Shown piece by piece: positions 42,913 through 51,156 of a stretch of DNA of 64,000 nucleotides. The translations under genes and the position numbers were made by a program. Origin of the DNA: an uncultured Eubacteriales bacterium (GTDB lineage Bacteria > Bacillota > Clostridia > Christensenellales > Aristaeellaceae); the NCBI GenBank assembly GCA_902793325.1, contig CADBCY010000005.1, positions 1 to 64,000 on the forward strand. The letters run 5' to 3'. How positions within the stretch are numbered: the stretch's first letter is position 1; every line of letters starts with the position of its first letter. The notes under the pieces were generated by a model, which was not told the DNA's origin, did not search any database, and was given only the letters and a program-made list of their open reading frames with translations.

Positions 42913-43506
42913 ATGGGCAAGCGCTTTTACCGATTCTGCTACATGGTGTTGAAGCCCATCTACAGCGTGTTCCTGCCCAGCGACGTCAGCGGGCTGGAGC
43001 ACGTGCCGGACGAGGGCGGCTTCATACTCTGCGCCAACCACCTGAGCAACCGCGATCCCCTGTACCTGGCGCAATGCTGCCCCAAGCGGCGGTTCCACTT
43101 CATGGCCAAGGCGGAGCTGTTCCGCTTCAAGCCCCTGGCCTGGTTCCTGAAAAAGCTGGACGCCTTCCCGGTGGACCGCGGCCACAACGACCTCAACGCC
43201 GTGCGCACGGCGCTGAAGATCACCGCCGACGGCCACGCGCTGGGCATCTTCCCCCAGGGCACCCGCAGCCGCGACAACACCCCCACCCCCATGCTGGGCG
43301 GCGCGTCCCTCATCGCCATGCGGGCCAGGGTGCCGGTGATCCCCTGCTACATCGGCGGGCCCTACCGCGTCTTTCGGCGCACGCCGGTGCGCTTCGGGCC
43401 GCCCGTGGAGCTGGCCGACCTGGGCCGCCGGCTCGATTCCGACACCCTCCGCGCCGCCACCAAGCGCATCGAGGACGCCGTCTGGAGCATGCGCGACGCG
43501 AAGTAA
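42913..43506 (+). CDS. plsC: 1-acyl-sn-glycerol-3-phosphate acyltransferase
   Basis: This 197-residue membrane-associated enzyme makes phosphatidic acid. Block I NHLSNRD has H43-x4-D48; block III is FPQGTRSRD; block IV VPVIPCYIGG. One N-terminal amphipathic or membrane helix is present. ATG 42913 follows GGAGG, 33 bases after the hydrolase. It belongs to the cmk-plsC-ispH-rpsA cluster. Confidence 0.94.
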   Translation: MGKRFYRFCYMVLKPIYSVFLPSDVSGLEHVPDEGGFILCANHLSNRDPLYLAQCCPKRRFHFMAKAELFRFKPLAWFLKKLDAFPVDRGHNDLNAVRTALKITADGHALGIFPQGTRSRDNTPTPMLGGASLIAMRARVPVIPCYIGGPYRVFRRTPVRFGPPVELADLGRRLDSDTLRAATKRIEDAVWSMRDAK

Positions 43507-43524
43507 TCCCCCTTCCCCGGGGGT
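43507..43524 (+). terminator. Short hairpin after plsC
   Basis: ccccc...ggggg around positions 43507-43524, followed by a T-rich stretch (TATTCTGTATTT). The stem is short, so partial termination at best. Confidence 0.35.
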
Positions 43525-43712
43525 ATTCTGTATTTCCATTCAGCGGGAATCCCCTGTAAGCGGCGCGCGGCGCGCCTTTTATCCCGCCGCCACCGCCCCG
43601 CCGCCCGATCGACGGCGGGGCCGCGGGAGCGCCGTCCTGCGCGCGCTCAGGGCCATTTTTCCACCCCATGTAAATCCTTTGTTATTTCTTATAAATCATG
43701 CAGGATTTCTTA

Positions 43713-43742
43713 TTGCTGTAATCGAAATAACACGGATAGCAT
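43713..43742 (+). promoter_or_regulatory. Candidate promoter of ispH-rpsA
   Basis: TTGCTG (43713-43718), 18 bases, TAGCAT (43737-43742), within a markedly AT-rich leader (43675-43765) that is unlike the rest of this GC-rich segment. Confidence 0.4.
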
Positions 43743-43759
43743 AAATAGAATATTTATGC
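43739..43759. repeat. Perfect 8-bp AT-rich inverted repeat in the ispH-rpsA leader
   Basis: gcataaat (43739-43746) and atttatgc (43752-43759) around a five-base loop, 29 bases before the start codon. It could be an RNA hairpin for S1 autogenous control or a protein site. Confidence 0.5.
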
Positions 43760-43787
43760 GCATACCCAGTGTTTCCCATGGAGGTCG

Positions 43788-45797
43788 ATGGCTATTTCCA
43801 GGGTTGAATTGGCCAGGCACGCCGGCTTCTGCTTCGGCGTCCGCCGGGCGGTGGAGACCGCGGAGCGGTCCGCGCCCGCCATCACCCTTGGGCCCATCAT
43901 CCACAACCCGCAGGTGGTTGCGCGGCTGGCGGCGTTGGGCGTGACCAGCGTCGACCGACCGGAGGACGTCCCCCGCGGCGCGCGGGTGGTCATCCGCTCC
44001 CACGGCGTGGGGCCGGAGGCTTACGCGGCGCTACGGGCGAGGGACTGCGAGATCGTGGACGCCACCTGCCCCTTCGTGCAGCGCATCCACGACATGGCCC
44101 GCCGGGCGTCCGGCGAGGGCGTGCCGCTGATCGTCGCAGGCGAGACGGAGCACCCGGAGGTGCGGGGCATCCTGGGCTGGGCCGAAGGGCCGGCCTGGGC
44201 GGTGCTGACCCCGGAGGATGTGGACGCCCTGCCCCCCATGGAACGCGCCCTGGTGGTGAGCCAGACCACGATGCCGGAAGCCCGTTTCGAGGAATTGTGC
44301 GGCCTGCTGAAGGCGCGCATCCCCGATTTGCGGGTGGCGGTCACCATCTGCCCCGCCACGCGGGACCGACAGGGCGAGGCGGCGGAGCTGGCCGCCCGAT
44401 GCGACGCCATGGTGGTGATCGGCGGGCGGGAGAGCTCCAACAGCCGGAAGCTGTACCACATCGCTTCCGCGCTGTGCCCGCGCACCGCGTTCGTGGAATC
44501 GGCCGCGGAGCTGGACGGGCTGAGCATCGCCCCGGAAGACACGATTGGGATTACAGCCGGTGCTTCCACGCCGGATTGTATAATTAAGGAGGTTGTTGCA
44601 AGAATGAACGACATCGAGAAGAAAGAAGCCCCCATTGAGACTCAGGAAGCCCCCATTGAGACTCAGGAACAGGACGTCATGACTATGGAAGACGTTGAAA
44701 AGACGCTTGTTCAGATTCGCCCCGGCCAGATCGTGACCGGACGGGTCATTTCGATCTCGGAAGACGAAGTCTCCGTCGACGTCGGCTATAAGACTGATGG
44801 TCTGGTAAAGAAAACCGATCTTTCCTCTACCGATGTCAAGCCCGGCGATGAGATCGAGGTTGAGGTCGTCAAGGTGAACGACGGCGATGGCAATGTGCTT
44901 CTGAGCCAGAAGAACATCATCAACCGCAAGGCCTGGGAAGAGATCGTCGCCAAGGAAGAGGCGGGCGAGTACGTCGAGGGCGTGGGCAAGGAGGCCGTCA
45001 AGGGCGGTCTGCTGGCCGACGTGAACGGCATTCGCACCTTCATTCCCGCATCGCAGCTCTCCCTGCGCTACGTCGAGAAGATCGACGAGTTCGTGGGCCA
45101 GACCATGACCCTGAAGATCATCGAGATCGACAAGGCCAAGAAGCGCATCGTCGCCAGCCGCAAGGCCGTGCTGATCGCCGAAGAGGCCGAGAAGAAGGCC
45201 AAGATCTGGGAGTCCCTCGAGGCCGGCACCATCGTCAAGGGCGTTGTGCGCCGCCTGGCGGACTTCGGCGCCTTCGTGGACATCGGCGGCGTGGACGGCC
45301 TGGTGCACGTCACCGACCTGAGCTGGGGCCATGTGAAGCATCCCTCCGACGTGGTTTCCGTCGGCCAGGAGATCGACGTGAAGATCAAGAAGGTCGATCC
45401 CGAGCACGAGCGCATTTCCCTGTCCTACAAGGACACCCAGCCCCATCCGTGGTCCGTGGCGGGCGAGAAGTACCCCGTGGGCTCCGTGGTGGAGGGCAAG
45501 GTCGTCCGCATCACCACCTTCGGCGCCTTCGTGGAGCTGGAGCCCGGCCTGGACGGCCTGGTGCACATCTCCCAGTGCGCGCTGACCCGCATCGCCGAGG
45601 TCAAGGACGCCGTCTCCGTGGGTGAGATCGTGCGCGTGAAGGTGCTGGACGTGAACACCGAAGCCCGTCGCATTTCCCTGTCCATCCGCGAGGTCCTTGA
45701 GGACGAGGCGCTGGACGCGGCGGACGACGCCGAGTACGATATCCCCGGCGATATCGAGGGCGAGCCGGAGGCCGGCGAGGCCGAAGCCGAGGAATAA
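43788..45797 (+). CDS. ispH: Fusion: HMBPP reductase (IspH) plus ribosomal protein S1
   Basis: This 669-residue protein joins IspH (1-~275), which makes IPP/DMAPP with a 4Fe-4S cluster held by C15 (GFCFG), C94 (DATCPF) and C188 (TICPAT), to an S1 part with four OB-fold repeats (starts near 311, 395, 480 and 565; GAFVDIGGVDGLVHVTDLSW is a classical S1 motif). The same fusion is known in Clostridia. The linker holds a 21-base tandem repeat (EAPIETQ twice). An internal AAGGAGG (44586-44592) and in-frame ATG 44604 (M273) could make S1 alone. The S1 half uses visibly different codons, as highly expressed genes do. The SD-to-ATG gap at 43788 is only three bases. Confidence 0.93.
   Translation: MAISRVELARHAGFCFGVRRAVETAERSAPAITLGPIIHNPQVVARLAALGVTSVDRPEDVPRGARVVIRSHGVGPEAYAALRARDCEIVDATCPFVQRIHDMARRASGEGVPLIVAGETEHPEVRGILGWAEGPAWAVLTPEDVDALPPMERALVVSQTTMPEARFEELCGLLKARIPDLRVAVTICPATRDRQGEAAELAARCDAMVVIGGRESSNSRKLYHIASALCPRTAFVESAAELDGLSIAPEDTIGITAGASTPDCIIKEVVARMNDIEKKEAPIETQEAPIETQEQDVMTMEDVEKTLVQIRPGQIVTGRVISISEDEVSVDVGYKTDGLVKKTDLSSTDVKPGDEIEVEVVKVNDGDGNVLLSQKNIINRKAWEEIVAKEEAGEYVEGVGKEAVKGGLLADVNGIRTFIPASQLSLRYVEKIDEFVGQTMTLKIIEIDKAKKRIVASRKAVLIAEEAEKKAKIWESLEAGTIVKGVVRRLADFGAFVDIGGVDGLVHVTDLSWGHVKHPSDVVSVGQEIDVKIKKVDPEHERISLSYKDTQPHPWSVAGEKYPVGSVVEGKVVRITTFGAFVELEPGLDGLVHISQCALTRIAEVKDAVSVGEIVRVKVLDVNTEARRISLSIREVLEDEALDAADDAEYDIPGDIEGEPEAGEAEAEE
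44579..44606 (+). promoter_or_regulatory. Internal start region for stand-alone S1 inside ispH-rpsA
   Basis: TATAAT (44579-44584) without a clear -35, AAGGAGG (44586-44592) and ATG (44604-44606) lie in frame at the IspH/S1 junction. The ribosome site is stronger than the one at the gene start. TATAAT is too close to serve this ATG as a promoter, so the site matters for translation of the long mRNA. Confidence 0.45.
44625..44666. repeat. Two perfect 21-base tandem repeats in the IspH-S1 linker
   Basis: gaagcccccattgagactca(g) at 44625-44645 is repeated exactly at 44646-44666, duplicating seven residues of an acidic linker. Confidence 0.85.
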
Positions 45798-45810
45798 TCG
45801 ACGCTTCCGG

Positions 45811-45841
45811 GGAGCGGCGCAATCGCGCCGCTCCTTTTTTG
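45811..45841 (+). terminator. Rho-independent terminator of ispH-rpsA
   Basis: ggagcggcgc AATC gcgccgctcc, a perfect 10-bp stem with four-base loop, followed by TTTTTT. Confidence 0.95.
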
Positions 45842-45912
45842 TGGTTTCATTCCTGCGCATGCGTTTTTGCCGGGGAAATTGCAAACTGGCTATGGCTTTT
45901 TCCCGCGTTTCA

Positions 45913-45921
45913 TGGTATGAT
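45913..45921 (+). promoter_or_regulatory. Extended -10 promoter of the GH32 operon
   Basis: TGGTATGAT is an extended -10 (TGnTATGAT). No good -35 lies at 16-18 bases, as expected for this class or for an activated promoter. Confidence 0.5.
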
Positions 45922-45970
45922 GGTCTTGCCTGTGATCCGTATTACAGATTATGCAAAGGGGGCGGAAACC

Positions 45971-47428
45971 ATGAGGGAGTGGACCCGAGACGAGCGCTAT
46001 CGCGTATTGAAGAGCCCGGAGGAGATCCGGGAGCTGTACGACCGCATCCAGGCCTCGGCCTACCGGCAGCGCTACCACGTGCAGCCCGTGACCGGTCTGT
46101 CCAGCGACCCCAACGGCTTCGCGCTGCACCGGGGGACGTGGCACCTGTGCTACCAGTGGTGTCCCTGGGGCGCCGTGCACGGCCTGAAGTACTGGTACCA
46201 CGTGACCAGCCCGGACCTGGTCCACTGGGAGAACGCCGGCATCGGCCTGAAGCCGGACTGCTTCTACGACAACCGCGGCACCCACTCCGGCAGCGCCATC
46301 TCCCACGGCGACGAGCTGGTGTTCTTCTACACCGGCAACCACCGCGACGAGGACTGGACCCGCACGCCCTACACCTGCGCGGCGGTGCTCGGCCCGGACA
46401 ACCGCCCGGTGAAGCTGCCCGAGCCGCTGTTCGGCCCCCGGGACGACCACAGCGAGCACCAGCGCGACCCGAAGGTGGTGTGGAACGAGGCCAAGCGGAA
46501 GTACTACATCTTCATCGGCGCACAGACCCTGGACCTGCGCGGCTGCGTGTTGATCTACGAGTCGGAGGAGCTGCTGCGCGGCTGGCGGTTCGCGGGCGAG
46601 CTGAAGGTGCCGGGCTACGAGTCCTTCGGCGGCATGTGGGAGTGCCCCTACATCGTCAACATCAGCGGCAAGGACGTGCTCATCTTCTCGCCCCAGTACA
46701 CCAAGCTGCCCGGGCGCGCCGAGAGCACCAACCACAACGTATACCTGATCGGCCGCATGGACTATGATACCCTCACCTTCATCCCCGAGGGGCCCTACCG
46801 CCACCTGGACTACGGCTTCGACTTCTACGCCGCCCAGGGCGCGGCCAGCATCGGCGACCCGGACAAGGCCATCCTCATCGCCTGGATCGGCCTGCCGGAC
46901 AACCACTACCCCACCGAGGAGGAGGACTGGGAGGGCAGCCTGTCGCTGCCCCGGGAACTGCGGATCGTGGACGGCAAGCTCCGGCAGACGCCCCTGGCGG
47001 CGCTGGAGGGCCTGCGCGGGGCGGAGCTCGTCCCCGACGGCACGCTGCCCGCCGCCTGCGAGCTGGACGTCGCCGCCCCGGACGGGGACTTCGAGCTGGC
47101 GCTGTTCACGAAGGCGGACGGCGCCGGCGGGCTGCGCCTGAAGTACGACAGCGCGCGGAAGGTCTGCACCGTGGACCGCACCGGCCTGGACCGCCGCTTC
47201 AACGAAAAGGTGGGCGAGGTGCTGGACATGCCGCTGGAGGCGCCGCTGCGCGCGCTGCGCATCTTCATCGACCGCTGCTCCGTCGAGATCTTCGCCAACG
47301 ACGGCGAGGCCACCTTCACCACCCACGCCTACCCCACCGAGCGCGAGTTCCACTACGCCGCCCCGGAGGGCGTAAAGCTCCGCCTGTGGCCGATGAACGC
47401 ATCCGTGACGGACAAATTCGTGATCTGA
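45971..47428 (+). CDS. Glycoside hydrolase family 32 (sucrase/fructanase-type), first copy
   Basis: This 485-residue enzyme hydrolyses beta-fructosides. The three GH32 acids are present: nucleophile D46 in SSDPNGF, transition-state D166 in QRDPKVV and acid/base E224 in MWECPY, then a C-terminal beta-sandwich (about 345-485). The usual W-M-N-D-P-N-G is altered to L-S-S-D-P-N-G, so the pocket may differ. No signal peptide is present, so it works on imported sugar. It is the first gene of a three-gene unit: the HAD phosphatase starts 13 bases after its stop. Confidence 0.9.
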   Translation: MREWTRDERYRVLKSPEEIRELYDRIQASAYRQRYHVQPVTGLSSDPNGFALHRGTWHLCYQWCPWGAVHGLKYWYHVTSPDLVHWENAGIGLKPDCFYDNRGTHSGSAISHGDELVFFYTGNHRDEDWTRTPYTCAAVLGPDNRPVKLPEPLFGPRDDHSEHQRDPKVVWNEAKRKYYIFIGAQTLDLRGCVLIYESEELLRGWRFAGELKVPGYESFGGMWECPYIVNISGKDVLIFSPQYTKLPGRAESTNHNVYLIGRMDYDTLTFIPEGPYRHLDYGFDFYAAQGAASIGDPDKAILIAWIGLPDNHYPTEEEDWEGSLSLPRELRIVDGKLRQTPLAALEGLRGAELVPDGTLPAACELDVAAPDGDFELALFTKADGAGGLRLKYDSARKVCTVDRTGLDRRFNEKVGEVLDMPLEAPLRALRIFIDRCSVEIFANDGEATFTTHAYPTEREFHYAAPEGVKLRLWPMNASVTDKFVI

Positions 47429-47441
47429 GGAGGTCGACCGC

Positions 47442-48212
47442 ATGAAGAAAAAGGTCTTTGCCAGCGACTTTGACGGCACGCTGTACTTCTACAAAGCGGA
47501 CGTGAAGCTGCCGCCGGAAAACGTGGAGAAGATCCGCGAGTACCAGGCCGCGGGCCACCTGTTCGGGCTGTGCACCGGGCGGCAGGTGGGCGGGCTGACG
47601 CCGTTCATCACGGGCTTCGTGAAGCCCGACTTCTACATCACCAGCAGCGGCGCGAACATCGTCGACGGCGACTTCAACCCCATCCTCAAGCGCGGCGTGG
47701 ACCGCGACGTGGCCGACGCGCTGGTGCGGGAGCTGAACCCGCTGGGCTACCGCCTGACGCTGGACGTGGAGGGCGACATCTGCGTGTTCGCGCCCATGGA
47801 CTACCCCGGCAAGTACTACGTGATCACCGGCGTGGACGACGCCCCGCCCGGCCTGATCCACCAGGTGAGCATCCACACCGAGAGCCTGGAGGACGCCGCG
47901 CGGCTGTCCGCCTCCATCAACGAGCGCTACGGCGACAAGGTGGAAGCCTTCCAGAACGTGATCGAGATCGACATCGCGCCGCGCGGCTGCTCCAAGGGCA
48001 AGGGCGTCATGGCGCTGCGGGAGCACATGAAGGACGTGTACGGCGATTTCAAGCTCTACGGCATCGGCGATTCCATCAACGACCTGCCGCTGCTGGAGGC
48101 CTCCGACGTATCCTACACCTTCCCCTACGCCCCCGAGGTCTGCCGGCAGAAGGCCGACAAGGTGGTCGACACCATCGTGGACGCGCTGGAAGACAGCATG
48201 AACGACCAATAA
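47442..48212 (+). CDS. HAD-superfamily (Cof-type) phosphatase
   Basis: This 256-residue hydrolase has motif I ASDFDGTLYF (D9 nucleophile, D11 acid), motif II around LFGLCTGR, motif III K in the PRGCSKGKG segment and motif IV IGDSINDLPLLEA. The C2-type cap (about 80-180) places it with Cof/sugar-phosphatases. Between two GH32 genes it plausibly dephosphorylates a sugar phosphate, but the substrate is not identifiable. ATG 47442 follows GAGGAGG. Confidence 0.9.
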   Translation: MKKKVFASDFDGTLYFYKADVKLPPENVEKIREYQAAGHLFGLCTGRQVGGLTPFITGFVKPDFYITSSGANIVDGDFNPILKRGVDRDVADALVRELNPLGYRLTLDVEGDICVFAPMDYPGKYYVITGVDDAPPGLIHQVSIHTESLEDAARLSASINERYGDKVEAFQNVIEIDIAPRGCSKGKGVMALREHMKDVYGDFKLYGIGDSINDLPLLEASDVSYTFPYAPEVCRQKADKVVDTIVDALEDSMNDQ

Positions 48213-48234
48213 CGACAGAAAAGGATATGCGCAC

Positions 48235-49746
48235 ATGAGCCAGGCACTTCGGGACGCGCGCCGGTATGAGGAGGAGCGGGAACGCTCCATCGCCCCCGGC
48301 GCCCGCCCCGCCTTCCACCTCTCCGCCCGCGTGGGCTGGATGAACGATCCCAACGGCTTCAGCTGGTACGGCGGGCAGTATCACCTGTTCTACCAGTACC
48401 ACCCCTACGACTCCCACTGGGGCCCCATGCACTGGGGCCACGCCGTCAGCGACGATCTGCTGCACTGGCGCTACCTGCCCGCCGCCATGGCCCCGGACAT
48501 GCCCTACGACCGCGACGGCTGCTACTCCGGCGGCGCGCTCACCCTGCCCGACGGCCGCCACCTGCTGATGTACACCGGCGTGGCGGAGGAGCTGACCGAG
48601 ACCGGCGCGCTGCGCAGGGTGCAGACCCAGAACCTGGCCTTCGGGGACGGGATGAACTACCGCAAGTACGAGAAGAACCCCGTCATCGCCGCCGCCGATC
48701 TGCCCGAGGGCGGCAGCCGCTACGACTTCCGCGACCCGCGCGTGTGGCAGGAGCCCGACGGCTCCCTCCGCGCGCTCGTCGCCAACGACCATCCCGGCGA
48801 GGGCGGACGGCTGCTGCTGTACGGCAGCGAGGATATGGAGCACTGGAAGCTGTTGAGCGTGGTGGCGGAGAACCGCGGCCGCCTGGGGCTGATGTGGGAG
48901 TGCCCGGATCTGTTCCGCCTGGACGGCCGCGACGTGCTGGTGGCCAGCGCGCAGGACATGCTGCCCAAGGGCTTCGAATACCACAACGGCAACGGCACGT
49001 TCTGCCTGATGGGCCGCATGGACCCCGACACCGGGCGGTTCATCGAGGAATCCGACCAGGCCGTCGATTACGGCATCGACTTCTACGCCCCGCAGACCGT
49101 GCTCACCCCCGACGGGCGGCGCGTGATGATCGGCTGGATGCAGAACTGGGATACCTGCAACCTGCACGTGAAGTCCACGCCATGGTTCGGCCAGATGAGC
49201 CTGCCCCGCGAGCTCTCCATCCGCAACGGCGTGCTGTTCCAGCGGCCCATCCGGGAGCTGGAGGCGCTGCGCGGCCCCTGCGTGGAATACCGGGGCGTGG
49301 CGCTGGCGGACGGCGAGATCGCGCTGCCGGGCATCCGGGGCCGCACGGGCGACCTGGAGATCGAGCTGGAGCCGGAGGACGGCGCGGAGCTGTTCCACCG
49401 CTTCGCGGTGCGCTTTGCCAAGAGCGAGCTGTACCACACCGGCGTCAGCTTCCGGCCCGTGGAATCGGTGCTGAAGGTGGACCGCAAGTTCTCCGGCTCG
49501 CGCCGGGCCATCATCCACCAGCGCCGCGCCAAGGTGAACCACGACCGCGGGCGGCTCAAGCTGCGGCTGATCCTGGATCGCTTCAGCGTGGAGGCGTTCG
49601 TGAACGACGGCGAGAAGGTCATGACCGCCACGCTGAACACCGACCTCGCGGCCGACGGCATCACCTTTTTCGCCGACGGACGGCTGCGCATGAACGCGCG
49701 GTTCTGGCCGCTGGAGGCGAAGAAAACCCCCACGGCTGCCGACTGA
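48235..49746 (+). CDS. Glycoside hydrolase family 32, second copy
   Basis: This 503-residue enzyme has the canonical GH32 acids: D38 in WMNDPNGF, D167 in YDFRDPRVW and E222 in LMWECPDLF, and the C-terminal sandwich. It resembles intracellular sucrose-6-phosphate hydrolase/beta-fructosidase and lacks a signal peptide. It differs enough from the first copy (motif spelling, N-terminal helix) that the two are unlikely to be a recent duplication and may split substrates. It begins 22 bases after the HAD gene and ends the operon before a terminator. Confidence 0.93.
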   Translation: MSQALRDARRYEEERERSIAPGARPAFHLSARVGWMNDPNGFSWYGGQYHLFYQYHPYDSHWGPMHWGHAVSDDLLHWRYLPAAMAPDMPYDRDGCYSGGALTLPDGRHLLMYTGVAEELTETGALRRVQTQNLAFGDGMNYRKYEKNPVIAAADLPEGGSRYDFRDPRVWQEPDGSLRALVANDHPGEGGRLLLYGSEDMEHWKLLSVVAENRGRLGLMWECPDLFRLDGRDVLVASAQDMLPKGFEYHNGNGTFCLMGRMDPDTGRFIEESDQAVDYGIDFYAPQTVLTPDGRRVMIGWMQNWDTCNLHVKSTPWFGQMSLPRELSIRNGVLFQRPIRELEALRGPCVEYRGVALADGEIALPGIRGRTGDLEIELEPEDGAELFHRFAVRFAKSELYHTGVSFRPVESVLKVDRKFSGSRRAIIHQRRAKVNHDRGRLKLRLILDRFSVEAFVNDGEKVMTATLNTDLAADGITFFADGRLRMNARFWPLEAKKTPTAAD

Positions 49747-49766
49747 TCTTATCATTTGTTGCGATA

Positions 49767-49805
49767 ACGCGCCCCGGACGATTTTCGCCCGGGCGCGCGT
49801 TTTTT
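49767..49805 (+). terminator. Terminator of the GH32 operon
   Basis: acgcgccccgg (49767-49777) pairs imperfectly with cccgggcgcgcgt (49788-49800), followed by TTTTTT. Confidence 0.8.
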
Positions 49806-49901
49806 GCGGGAATTCCAAGAGAAATATTAACCAACATTGATAATCCAACTTGATAATGCTGGTACAAACGATCAAAAAATGCGATGTGACATAAAACGTT
49901 A

Positions 49902-49930
49902 TTGACAAAAGTGGTTCCCGGTGGTAAAAT
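49902..49930 (+). promoter_or_regulatory. Promoter of the sugar ABC transporter operon
   Basis: TTGACA (49902-49907), 17 bases, TAAAAT (49925-49930). Upstream (49830-49860) two TTGATAAT repeats could be a regulator site. Confidence 0.85.
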
Positions 49931-49994
49931 AACTGTGTTCTGTTGGAGAGGGTTCCGATCCGATCCAATAAATAAATCGAAGGAGTGTACTCGT

Positions 49995-51041
49995 ATGAAG
50001 AAGATTCTTGCTCTGATCGTTTGCGTGCTGCTCGTCGTGGCCAGCATGAGCGCGCTGGCCGAGGGCCAGAAGGTTGGCGTTTCGATGCCCACCAAGGACC
50101 TGCAGCGTTGGAACCAGGATGGCGCCAACATGGAAGCCATGCTGAAGGAAGCCGGCTACGAGGTCGAGCTGCAGTACGCCGCCAACGACGTCCAGCAGCA
50201 GCTTTCTCAGGTTGAGACCATGATCGACAACGGCTGCGAAGTGCTGGTCATCGCCGCCATCGAGGGTTCTTCCCTGGGCTCCGCCCTGGAGAAGGCCGCA
50301 GAGAAGGGCATCCCGGTCATCGCTTATGACCGCCTGCTGATGCAGTCCGACGCCGTTTCCTACTATGCCACCTTCGACAACTACATGGTCGGCACCGTGC
50401 AGGGCACCTATGTGAAAGAGACCCTGGATCTGGACAACGCGGAAGGCCCCTTCAACATTGAGTTCACCGCGGGCGATCCCGGCGACAACAACGCTGGCTT
50501 CTTCTTCAACGGCGCGATGGACGTGCTGAAGCCCTACATCGAGTCCGGCAAGCTGAACGTCGTGTCCGGCCAGACCGAGTTCACCGACGTCGCCACCCCC
50601 ACCTGGAAGACTGAGGTCGCCCAGAGCCGCGCCGAGAACATCCTGTCCTCCTACTATGCCGACGGCACCGAGCTGGACGCCTGGGTGTGCTCCAACGACT
50701 CCACCGCCCTGGGCGTGACCAACGCGCTCGAGGCCAACTACACCGGCAAGTGGCCCATCATCACCGGTCAGGACTGCGACATCCAGAACACCAAGAACAT
50801 GATCGCCGGCAAGCAGAGCATGTCCGTGTTCAAGGATACCCGCACCCTGGCGGCTCAGGTCGTGAAGATGGTCGGCCAGATCCTGTCCGGCGAAGAGGTT
50901 GACGTGAACGACACCACCACCTATGACAACGGCGTGAAGGTCGTTCCCTCCTTCCTGTGCGAGCCGGTGTTCGCCAGCGCTGACAACTACAAGGAGCTGC
51001 TGATCGACTCCGGCTACTACACCGAGGATCAGCTGCAGTAA
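49995..51041 (+). CDS. Sugar ABC transporter substrate-binding protein (ChvE/XylF-like)
   Basis: This 348-residue exported protein (signal peptide 1-22, ...MSALA) folds as a periplasmic-binding protein type I: VGVSMPTKDLQRWNQDGANM, the hinge ...VLVIAAIEGSSLGSALEKAAEKGIPVIAYDRL, and the ...WVCSNDSTALGVTNAL, VDVN and ITGQDCD segments. It binds monosaccharides such as xylose, galactose or arabinose. It has no lipobox cysteine at the cleavage site, unusual for a single-membrane Gram-positive. A 12-bp hairpin follows the gene, likely giving more SBP than downstream mRNA. Confidence 0.93.
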   Translation: MKKILALIVCVLLVVASMSALAEGQKVGVSMPTKDLQRWNQDGANMEAMLKEAGYEVELQYAANDVQQQLSQVETMIDNGCEVLVIAAIEGSSLGSALEKAAEKGIPVIAYDRLLMQSDAVSYYATFDNYMVGTVQGTYVKETLDLDNAEGPFNIEFTAGDPGDNNAGFFFNGAMDVLKPYIESGKLNVVSGQTEFTDVATPTWKTEVAQSRAENILSSYYADGTELDAWVCSNDSTALGVTNALEANYTGKWPIITGQDCDIQNTKNMIAGKQSMSVFKDTRTLAAQVVKMVGQILSGEEVDVNDTTTYDNGVKVVPSFLCEPVFASADNYKELLIDSGYYTEDQLQ

Positions 51042-51064
51042 TAGACCCCAACCAAAGGGTTTGT

Positions 51065-51093
51065 GATGCAGGCGGGCGAGTCCCGCCTGCATC
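51065..51093 (+). terminator. Intercistronic hairpin between the sugar-binding protein and ATPase genes
   Basis: gatgcaggcggg (51065-51076) pairs perfectly with cccgcctgcatc (51082-51093) around a five-base loop; no long T-run follows, so it acts as an attenuator or 3' stabiliser within the operon. Confidence 0.7.
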
Positions 51094-51156
51094 ATTTCAG
51101 GCTCGCGCACACGGCCTGATTGAATCCATCCTGACTGGAAAGCTGGAGGGAAAGCC

